Assembly (NCBI GenBank): GCA_963931925.1
Contig: OZ007569.1
Location: forward strand, 22,217,662 to 22,281,661
DNA: 64,000 nt
Origin: Onchidella celtica
Lineage: Eukaryota > Mollusca > Gastropoda > Systellommatophora > Onchidiidae
Reading direction: 5' to 3'
The translations under genes and the position numbers were made by a program. The notes under the pieces were generated by a model. It was not told the DNA's origin and did no database searches. It saw only the letters and a list, made by a program, of their open reading frames with translations. This document shows, one piece after another, positions 49,101-61,100 of this stretch (positions within the stretch are counted from its first letter, which is position 1; every line of letters starts with the position of its first letter).

Positions 49101-52100
49101 AGATACAGAAAATCAATAAAAAAGAAAATCCAAACTGTCTGGTCTTGGTTGGCCTACAGCCGTACACCAACTTTATACCAAATCCATAGATGAGATTAGA
49201 TGAGAGTTTTGTCTCTCTCATAACATGCAAGTGACAATTGAGCTCGGCGTTTTTTCTCGCAGGCCGGACTATGACAAGCCAGATGGTCCAGTTGAGGATT
49301 CTGTCAAACAGACAGTCACACTGGCCGAGGAGTTTCTGAGCCTGCTCATCATCCTTATGGGTAATGTCCACATACAATTTTATAGTGCATTTTGTCACGA
49401 TTCCCTCAGACTGCAGTAACTCAGAAATTTGCAAAAGCAGCATTTATATATATTCAACTACATTCCAAAGCTGCTAAGACCCCTAAGCCAAAAAATAAGT
49501 TAATAGTTAACTTTAAAAAAATTCCTCGTAACTAGACCAGTTGTACTGAAATAAAGCAGTTTTTTTGCTTCTTCTGAAAAGTAGCCGCAAGTGATTATTG
49601 CAGTTTTTTTTAGGGAATAGTGATGATTTGACAATTGACATAGCATCATACATGCGTGATCCTGTCAGCATAGTTTTTTGCGACTGATAATAATTAAAGG
49701 ATTAGTTCTATACCGTTCCTAAGTTCATACAGGCACCAAAACAAACAGTACTGTTGTGCATAAAAATCAGCAAATTTACTGTCATTCTGTGTCTTTTATG
49801 CAAAACACATTAACCAAGGACTGTTGTCATTACAGTAAGGCACCTTGGAAGAGCTGAATTTTCAAAAAGGATTAGCTCTATACTATGCCAAAGTCCACAT
49901 AAACTCCAAAACAGACAGTACTATTGTAAATGAAGATCAGCAAATGTACTGTCTTATGTGTCATTCTTGCAAAGCACATTCTGTATCTTTCATGCACAAC
50001 ACATTAACCAAGGACTGTTACTATTAGAGTGAGGCACCCTGGGAGACTAAAATTTTCAAAGTAATAATGTGATGAAAAGCACTTTTTGCTCAATATCTCA
50101 GTTTTAGTTTTTTGTTGCTGAGGCACCAGCTTGTGTGTGTATTTTTTGTTGTTTTTTTTCATTTTGTATGTTCCACAGCTCTTCCAGTCCCATCCCAATT
50201 TACCTATAATATGAGTGGTTCTCAACATGGACGATACTGCCACGTGGGGGGGCCATTTTGATTTCCAGGGAGACGGAAACGAAAAAAAGGGTGACAACGG
50301 GGCGAAAACGATTGAGAAGAGGGATTGGGATGAAAAAATGCAAGGAGGATGATTTGGGGAGAAATACAGGGCAGCCACTGACTTGTTCAACAATATACCT
50401 AGATGGATTTTATGAGCAGAAAAGGCATATTTTTTTTGTAGTGCATTAAAATAAAAAATTTTGATAAAGAATGTTTATTGAAAGAAAATTTGGAGCCTTA
50501 GTGGATGATTGTCTGAAAAAGGTTGAGAACCACTGACCCACACTAAGTCTTTTAATCAGGTTTATTTTTTTTAATAGCTTTCATTTAATGTGAAAGATGA
50601 ATGAACTTTGATGAACAAATTATCATTTTTGTCAACTTTTCTTTGCAGGTGAGCGTTATATCCCTGGAGTAGGTCAGGTGGCCAAGCAGGACACAGTAAA
50701 ACGTGAGGTGATACACCTACTGTGTATTTCTCCAATGGCACACAGCCGACTCACCAAAGCCTTGAGTGAAGATGTGAGTATAAGAGAAATTCGTCATGGT
50801 CATTCCACAATTCATCCCCTTAGAATGACAAGGCTTTGAGAAATCGTCAACTTTTGAGAAATCGAGGATTGAAGTTTCATATAGCTTTTAGAGCAGGGAA
50901 TTTTTTTCTTTTTAGTAATACTTACAAATTACACACCAAATCTGCTTGATACTTTGACACATAGTGGAGAAGGTCCATAGAAGTGGTGTGTAATCAGTTC
51001 AGCCAAAAAAGTGGAGACAAAAGCTTGTCATTTTTAGGAGATGAATTGCCAAAGTCATTTTTTTGGTGTTTGAGATTAAATGCTCACCTAAATCAGACAG
51101 TCACATTACACCATTCAACAATTACATTGTTTTGTTTCGTTGACTTACGAGTTTTTAAACGAAAACCCACATCCACAGAAATCACCATTTTAGACTGTTT
51201 TGAGGGGAGCCTAGTCTAATTGCAAAGCCAGATAAAGAAAATACTGAGTTGTGTTCACTTTAGCCTTCTATGCAAAATACTACGCTCCCCTAACAACCTT
51301 TCACCTAGGTGTTGTCCACCCACTGCAGGATGTAGCCTTCGGACACTGCTATCCATTCTCTTCTGTCTGTTGCTTTCCACATCCATGTTGTTCCTCCTCT
51401 CTTTGTAATGTCCTCCTTCCATCTTCTTCCTGGTCGTCCTCTTGTTCTTTTTCCTGTCCTTGGGTGCCGTTCAGTGCATCGTTTTGTCCACCTATTGTCA
51501 TTCATTCTCCCCATGTGTCCGGCCCAATTCCCCAAACAACAGCCTCCGCTATATATTCAAAGTAAACAGTTTTCTTTGAATTTCAAAAAAACATCAAGAC
51601 ATGACCTAGGCTTTTGTAGTAAGGTGTCTGTCATACCTCAGAATGTACCAGTGGGGATAAAAAAAATGAAATCTTCTGTAGGAGTATGGGTATCTGAGAT
51701 CCTGGGACATACAACTAAGGTTATGACAGTGAAATCCTACAATAAAATCCTCTTTAAAGGTATGTTGTCTGTGAGGCCCCTGGACTTATGGGTGAGAATA
51801 GTGTAGTAAAAATGCATGAGTATTGGTGGGCATGCATGTTATAAAAACCACAGAAAAACTGGGATCGCAGCAGGGCTATAAGCATTGTCGAGATTGGGCA
51901 AAAGAAAAAGTTGTATGTAGCAAAGCCCCGCATAAGAAATAATACCCAAATGATACAATGCAAACTTAAAGAGAAGACAGAAAATATTCAGTATTTTGGC
52001 TGTCGCCTTTGTCAAGAAAAAAAAAAGAAAAAACAACAACAGAAAAAAGAAAAATGGAACAGAGAAAACAATGGAACAATAAAAGATTTCAATAGGAAAT

Positions 52101-55100
52101 GTATAGAATCGAAATAGAATATGCATACTTAACTGCGACTTCTTGCTTGGTTAGTGTTACGATGTTGCTATACTAAATGTTACGAATTTGGGGGGAATCC
52201 GTCTACTTAAGGTTTCGACTGCATTTAAATCGAGAGGTACTTAAATCTAATCTTTCGTACCATGCCACACACTAAGAACAATCTGAATAAGTTTCATAAA
52301 CAGACTTGCAGGGCCACAAATTTAATTACATTAATTACCCTAACAATTTTGTCTAGATCTATTATATAGTAAAGACAACATCAGCAGCATCAAATCAAAA
52401 TTCAATAATACCTCACTAGAATTCTACTCTAGATTCCTATAATATTATTATACTTCTGACTCACTAGCAATCTAAGTACTAATTATATATATTTCAGATC
52501 TGGTCTGCCTACTATATATCAATCAATACACTAATATGGTCTCTGGCGACAATGTCATCTCAGCCATTTGTGCCTAACGCTTATAATAATCGAGCCCGTC
52601 AATACAAACTGACGTAGTTAAGTCTAGAGGTCTACTCAAGGATGGGCTGGCAATGCCCAGCCTCATCCAGACAAATCAATCACAATTCACAGATGTGTAT
52701 GCCATACATTCATACTAGTTGCAAGTCTATATATATCTTTATCTTGCATTCTTGGGTAGCACTCCTAGTATATGTGGCAATACTGTCCTACTGGATAACT
52801 TATGTTCAGCTCCTCGTTCATGGTTGAGTCATCAATAGACAAACACTTACGATTAGTCCCTGGTGGACACCAGGGAACGATGGACAATAGCGGTGGGCAT
52901 ATCTCATTCAGGCATATGGATTCATCTCAAATGTCTGTAGTGGACTAGACATGAGTCGTACAACGCTTTTATGATTCTTCAGGCAGAATCGTGCCGACGC
53001 CTGCACAGATTGGAGTTTTCTGTATGGAGTGCAGGATATATGTCTGGGCAGACTTTTATACTGTCTAGCCACCTGCAACTACCGTCCAAATCCCTAGATT
53101 TCATTGGTGCGGTCAGCTCCGAGCTGAGCTCGCAGTATAATTTATTCTATTGTATAAGTCGGTTACGGCCTTGCACTAAGACAGACAAGGTCGTCTTCTA
53201 AATAGGTTAATAACAATTAAATCCAAAAATCTTACTAACTTGACTCAGCACAATTCGTGCTTTCACGAACTACTGAAATCTTTAAACCCTCGTGCTTTCT
53301 ACATTTTATGCACGAATTTCTGAACGCGACTAAGCGTCTTAAACTATCTATCCTTATTCGTCCCTTCTCTTCCCTTCTAAGTGTTCATCAAAATCAAGGG
53401 GTCGAGAACGGCTCTGTCACTCCTAGCTATACATTTATTCTATCTCGCCCCACTTTCTTTCCATCTCTAAAACAAAAGTGTTTCAAACAAACTGTTCACG
53501 AGAACAGCTCAAGGACAAATTACGCTGGTTAGAATTAACAAGTCGTGAAAATTTACTCACTGAACTCGTGACCTAGCACGGCATTTATGGACTTAATCTG
53601 TTCTTGACAGTTAGCAGCACAAAAGCACGTCCGTTTGCCAATGTATGGAAGCTTATTTCTTACGCGGGGCTTTGCTACATACAACTTTTTCTTTTTGCCC
53701 CATTTTGAGCATGCATGTGCATATTTTAAAATTTCAAAGCTATTGTAAGATGGGCAATGGCGTCATTGAGGACCGCCTTGAATTTCAAGAAAATAATTCC
53801 CAGAAATAAGATAATTACAAATGTTTTTAATTGTATCTGAGTGCATAACTCCCGTGACGTGCAACAAGGGTTAAACTGCAAATTTTTATGTACCCGTAAG
53901 CTGAGACAGCTGGAGCCTAGCTCAGAGGTGAGGATGTAAACATGTATGTTCAGAAAGAATGTTCGTATAAATTTGTGTGACTTAACGCATGTTTGCTTTT
54001 TATTGTTTTTCACAGATTAATCATGAAACGGGTCTAGATGGGGTGGTGAATGAAATTGCAGTATTCAAGTAAGTGTTGACATGTCGCGGGTATAGAGCAA
54101 AATTGTTGTATCTCCAGGTTTATGAATTGGGGTTCATAATGGCAATACTGTAACAATGACAAACTGCTTCTTGCGATTTTTTCATTATTCCGCTATCTTT
54201 AGCCAGTTCCAAATTACAGAGAAGTAGTATTGTTGTATCTCCCTTAAAAATGAGATCATTGAGAGCAATATTGTGGTGTTTCCGAGACAGCTCCCATTAT
54301 TCATAAACCTGGAGATACAACAATTTTGCTCTATAGCTGTGATGTGGAGACCACAGTGAAAAAATAGTTTAAGTCACCCAAAAAAAAAAAAAAAAAAGAA
54401 AGTAGCTTTTTAAAATTTGGAAACCAACTACTGGAAACACGCTGAAGGAACTTTTTTCCCCGGTTGGTTAAAGGACAACATTTCATGCCAGTCTGAACAG
54501 TATGGTCTCAGTAGGTCTTGTTTAAAATCACGCAAATTTATTTTATACTACAGATTAATAAAAATGTAAGAATGTAAAGTAAACCATGGAAGTAGAACAG
54601 TTGTTTTTCTCTCCTATAAAATTGTCTCCTTATCCTTATGTGGCCTCAGGACGAGATTAATGTAATGCCAGTTTATATCAGTGCTGAAGCAAGAATTTAA
54701 AATCTCTTGTGGCTGTTAATGTCTATGTGTTATATTTTTCAGGAAAGCACAGAGCACGGCTGGACAAGGCAAATTTGAGCTCAGGCCAGAGTTCTATAAA
54801 GAGTATTCACCTTATTTCTACCACTATTACAAAGCAGAACAAGCAAAAGTAAGTCAAGAGACATGCATGATTTTATGCAAATTGAAAGCTGCTTAATAGA
54901 AAGGCTATCTTGAGTTAATGAAAATCATTTGAGAACGATTAACATCTAGTTGGATACTCAGACCCAAAAGTAATTTGGTCATATAAGTAGCACAGTAACA
55001 CAAACTGATAATGTTTGGGTTTTGTTAGTAATACAGTGGCACAAATGATGCTTGATAGTTTAGGTAACATAGTAGCACAGGTGATGTTATGTTGGGAAGG

Positions 55101-58100
55101 CGACAGAATGATACCTTTATACTGTTTTGCTTGTGTAGGCAGCAGTGATGCAAATGTTGTTTGCTGGTGTAGGTAACACAGTGATACAAATGCTGTTTGC
55201 TTGTGTAGGTAACAGTGATACAAATGCCATGTTAGTCAATTGGGGATTATTTGTTATATTTCTCACAAGCCACTTATCAGTTTAGATATTACAGTGAAAA
55301 AGGTGCTTTCTTTACTTCTCCAGTCTGAGGAAGTGCAGAGACAGAGAAAGAAACAGAATGAGGAAGATTTAGGTACAGTAAAACCTCTATTGTTCAGAAT
55401 TTATGATTTATGATCCATAGAAATGAGGCAGATTTAGTTGGCTAGTTGATATATGTGCCTCATATTTTTCTGAGGGGCCATGCAAAAAGCATGTGCGCTC
55501 GATTTTGGCAATTTTGACAATGCTTCTATCTCCCCTTGTGCACTTTTTATACATATGGCTTCAAACCCACTTGCCCTATCCCCATTTATGAGTGTAGGAC
55601 CATTAAAATGGCAAGCTAAAGTGGCGTTTATTGAACGGTAGTCACATAGTCATTTCCGATCATGCTTTTTCCTTGCACTAGATGAAAATACGCTTCTATT
55701 TAAATTTAATTTTTTTTCGCAGCTCAAAATACTTGTAAATATGTCACATTTAAGACTAAATTTTGTCTGAAATGGGTGTGTCTACGTTATTTACAGTAAA
55801 AAATTTGAGGCAGTGCACAGATTTTTACAATTTTTGGTCACGTTATCCATGAAATGACTTTTTTTCTGTATATGGTCCACAGCTCTTCCACCTCCAGTCC
55901 CACCCCCATTTTGCCAGCAATTTGAGGCAGCTGTAAATATTCTCCACTGTGATGTCATGATTCATGTGCTCACCATTGTACTCAGGAGAACGGCAGCACC
56001 CAGGCCGAGGTCTTGGTCAGAGGCCCAGTTTGACAGGGTGAGTCCTGGTCTAATAGGGGATTCCCCACACTTCAGAGGATTTCCTCGAAACCACATGAAA
56101 CAAAATCTTGCAGTAGGTTTTAATTGGCAGGTTTAATCAAATGATTTTGGGCCCTTTCAAAAAGTCTTTGTTGGCAGGTTTGACATGTGGACAGAATAAT
56201 GCAGAGGAAATAGTTTCTTTTCTTTTTTTCATTCTTCATTCCAAATTTTGTACTTTTCTCATCCACCCTGGATTTTTTGTGTCTTAATATTATACTTTAA
56301 AAAACATAAAAACGAAGAAGAAGAAAAGAAAGATAAGCAAAAAAATTTTGTTTTCTAGCAATATTGTGCACAGGTTCAGAGGTTCAGTCTTTTTTTTCTT
56401 TTTTGTTCATCCGTTCCTCCAGGTGCTGTATCTGATAGGTCTGGCATTGCATGAACAAATCCGGACTACCGAAACTGCTAGTCAGGCCTTCCAATTTCTG
56501 TCGAAAGCAATGAGTAGGGATGATCCAGACAAAGGTGAGCACTTCTTCACTGAATACACAGTTTACATCCCACACAAACGAAGCTATATGATGCTTGAAA
56601 ACCTCAGGAGACACACCCCTCCCTTGCCCATAAGTTGATATAGAGGGGAATGGTATATGGTAATGGAAAATAAACCACAGGGGAAAGAGCTGCATAAGCA
56701 GTCTCACATACTGCTACTTTGAATCCACTACACATGCGCTTATTTTCCCATCCATTCATTAATCTGTACAGACAGACAATATTGGGGTCCAATCGCATAA
56801 ACAACTTCACTGCACTGTGGATGGACACCGTATGAACTAGAGTTAATAGGGTGAGTGTGCTGTGGACATCTGAAAATCGATAGTGACAATGCGTTAGTCA
56901 GCATAGGACAGGGAAAAACATCTAGCATTGAAGGGGTTAACCCTATTTTACATCGGTTGGGGGATGTTATGATGTGAAGAGTCAGTCAGTCTGTCAGACC
57001 CCAAGTGTAAAATATGGTTTAGGTATCATCTCCAAGGTCCATTTTATGAAATATCACACCCACACACCACCGTCTTGAAATTGTTTCATCATCAGTAGCA
57101 GGTATGATCACTGCGAGCATTTATTAGGGCTTATTACAAAATGAAATTTCCTTTACGCTTTGGTTTCAGCCTTACAGGTTTGAGTATTTTGTGGATTTTT
57201 AATCTTTTATCAAAACATTTTTGATGTGTGTTATTTTGAAAATGGCAAGACAGTCAACTTCTTCTGATCCTTCTCATGAGGTGTGAGAATGAATAAATAG
57301 CCAGTTTTCTCAGTGTAATGTAGTGCCATTTGCAACACTTAGGACTGCTGAATGTTTAACTTGCAGGTTAGAAATTGAGTTTATAGAATGTATAAAAGTG
57401 TAAATGTCTGTATAATCTTATATCTGAGAGCGCATTAGTTTTGTTTTGAAGTGGAGCCAAGTCTATCACTCGTGGTACACACTTTTTATGGTTTTCCTCT
57501 GTGCAGATGAAAGCATTCTGACCCTCCTACAGAGCCTTGTTCATAGTCCCAACATTAGCACCCAGGAGTCCAAGGATCTACTGGCCTGGGTACTCAGGGT
57601 CAGTCATTGTGTTTTTGTCTGATGGTTCCTGTCTGTATCTATCATCCTGCATCATTATGCTACTTCTCCTCTCTCCTTCCTACACCCCCCCCCCCTCTTT
57701 CTAAAGATCTTGTATTGATATGATTTCATACCTAGTGTCAAGGGGAAATTGGATATTTTAACCTCCAACAAGACTTATTCAATTTATTTCCAAGAAATCA
57801 GTCTGCATTCAGATCAGATACTGTCAGCCGGCTGTTGGAACCTGGTTAAAACTAAACTCAGAGACTGTTGTAAAGGGATTGCAGTATTTTACATAGAAAG
57901 TTATAGCTGAAGAGTGCACACAACTCAGTATTTTCTCTGTTTGGCTTTACAATCAGACTGCGGTCTCTACAGCAACAACTTCTGAGTAAGTTTTACTGAG
58001 GTTCCAAGGGCCCCTTAATTGTGGTCTAGAGGCAAGGTGCTGGCCTCTCATGCCAGGGGTATCGGGTTCAAAACCTTGCTGGTGCAGTTATGTTGGAAGT

Positions 58101-61100
58101 TTGGGATTTTTCTCAAATTTTTGTGTCCTGATCCTATTGGGGGGAATAGGCTCAAATACCTAGTTTTGTCGGATAAGGTCGAAAAAATTCAGAGGGCCTG
58201 TGTGCATGTTGAGCACGTTAAAGATACCTTGGCGGTTGGAAATCGAAAAGAACAGGCCGAACAGGCTGCTACCCGGGCAAAAATCAAATAAAATTCATAA
58301 ATTCATCCACTCCCTCCCCCTTCCACCCCTCTCATCCCCCCCCCCCCCCCACACACACACACAAACAAAAACAATAACAAAAAATGCCAGTTGGCACTGC
58401 GCTGTGGCGACGACGTGCCTTCTCCAGTTTAACTGTGTGCAATGACACACAGGGGATTAAAGTAATATACAAATACAAATACAAAATATGCTAGCAGGGT
58501 TGCTGCCTCTTCAGTTTACCGCATTTCACCTCAGTTTGCCAGCAGTTGTTTTCATAAAGTGGATGCTCTTGATTTGACCATGGCTCTGATAGTTCTGTTA
58601 ATGCAGGATGAACTTAACAGATTTTTAAAAAAAAATCATTTTTATTTCAGCTAGTAGAGAACATGCGACTTCAGGGGCCAAGGACAAAAATTTTTATTCA
58701 CCCTTAATCCCGTAGTCTTGTTTTGATCCACCTTGTTTCCTCCTTTCCCCACCTCCATCTCCTGGATCTTTCCTTTTCTATCCGCCATACTCCCATCTTA
58801 TCAGTTGTCAAGTTGAATGCTTGTCAGATGACAGTCTCCCATGCACAAGGCTTTTAGAAAGGAGCCCAAAAAAAATTTATTGTCTATTATCGTCATAACA
58901 ACTTTTAAAAAAAAGATAGCCTGCAAGTTCAATGAACACAGCAGTTGGATACAAAAGCGATTAGGTTGGATTATTTGACATCTAAAAAAATTAATTTTAT
59001 AAGTTTGTAAACTGTTTTTCAAGCTGCAACATTGAGTGAGAAAAAGATGCCAAATTGCACCACAGCAAAATACTCCTGCCGCTTATTATTTTTAGAACAA
59101 GATAGATGTTCATCACATACTTAATTGTCCCTTCCATATCTGATCAGAAATTTGCGGAAGCCCTGAAAACCATTGATGAGCCAGTAGCGAAAGAACATGC
59201 GGAAAGTATTGCCAAATGTACAGACCTGCGCTCGGATGTGGACAGGAAGAAACGGGCACAGACTGCAGCCAAAAAAAGAGCCAAGATCATGGCCCAGATG
59301 GCCAAAATGCAACGGAATTTTATCGAAGAGAACAAACAGTTGTTTGAGAACACCAGTACTGATGTAAGTGGTAATCTGAAGGCTGAGCTGTTTTGGGACA
59401 TGCTGTAATGCAAAAGAACAGGCTGAGATGTATGGGACAAGTTGTAATCTGATTTCAGCTGTGTTTTCACGTGCACAGAAATGGAAGCAGCAAAAATCTA
59501 TCAAGTAATGAAAAGAAAGAGTGTTTCCACATGCAATGGAATGGCATTTCCATGTACGCATGAACACATTCTTACTATTTCACTAAATGAAGGTTATTTG
59601 ATGTTTTTGTTGCCATTTCAGTTTCCGTACACATGAAAATACAGCTTTAGGGTGGCAGTCTGGCAGCTGAGCTATGATGTGGGGACTGAGTATTGTCTGA
59701 TTTAGATGGAAGTTCGAAGGCTGAGTATGTAGGACAGGCTAATCTGTGGTGGTGACATCCACAGGACACCGCAGGAGTGAAACATACGAACTTGGTGCAT
59801 GTGCCAGTCCGGTGGGACACAGCCCATAAATTTTCTTCACTGTCCTAGCGTGAAGCAAAATTTATGGGCAATGAGCTACAGTCTGGTGCCCATGCCAGCT
59901 ATGATCTGTTTCATCCCTTAATTTATAGTCTCTCTGTGTCGGCAAACTGGGAAAGACCAGGAGTGCTTATGTGTGTCTTGTGAGTTGTGCTCTTCATCCA
60001 TAACAGGTCGAAATTTGTCAGCATCAGAATATTTGTTCGAGTGGTATTTAGAGTTGTGTGCCATGGCAACAAAGAGGCTATTTTGGCCATACTTACACTG
60101 AAACAAAAGGTCATGAAATAAGTGGGAAAAGTTGAGGCTGTCTGGATTGTTTTCCTAGTAAGTCATGAAATAGTGGGAAAAGTCGAAGCTGGATTGTTTT
60201 CCATGAAAATGGACAATTGGAATATCGAATGTAAGATTATAACTGCCCTTTGTATTTCATCAGGTGACAGATCAGCCCAGTGAGATTGAGATGGGAGAAG
60301 TTGCCAGCGCCACTGGAGCCCTCATTGCCCTGGGCCCTCACCAAAGTGGGGTCAAAGTATCAGGACCCCTCCAGGTCACTTGCATTCTGTGCCAAGAAGA
60401 ACAGAAAATTTGCTCCTCAGGAAGAGCCATGGTTTTATCAGCATTTGTGCAACAGTGAGTAGTAGATTAACTGCCTGGATTTTTGAGGTTCTTAACCTTT
60501 CCATATCATGGAGATCACGGATCTCGCATACCCACTGTCCATTCCTTCTTTACAGTGGCTTTTACCTGTGTACGCACCATTTTGAGGTGTTTTGGGGAAA
60601 TGCATATAAAATGTGAGAAAGCTAGATTACGATATATAAGGGAAAGCTTAATCAGAGAAGAAGAATGACAGTGGTATGTTTACGAACACAAAAAAAAAAC
60701 AAAAACAGTTTATGTAATCAGTAATAAGACAATTTTATTCTAAATATGTTTCTGTTTTGTCTAATCAGGAATATTTTATTCTCAGTTTGTCTCTGTTTCG
60801 TCTACTAGGGACAATTTTATTTTTGATTTGTCTCTGCTTTGTCAAATTGGGACAATCATGTTTTCAATTTGTCTCTGTTTTGTCTAATCAGGACAGTTTT
60901 ATTCTTGGTTTGACTCTGCTTTGTCTAATCATGACAATTTCATTCTCGATTTCTCTGTTGTAATTAGGGCAGTGTTATACTCAGTTTGTCTCTATTTTGT
61001 CTAATCAGGTCAACAGTATTGTCCCAGAACCGAAGTAAGCACCCAGCATCTGAAAATCTGGGCGACCCTCTGTTTATCCCAGCACATCTGAGTCGAGGAA

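Noticed and set aside
60728..61008. CRISPR-like regularly spaced repeat
   Set aside because: Head-to-tail diverged minisatellite with no unique spacers, in an animal intron.
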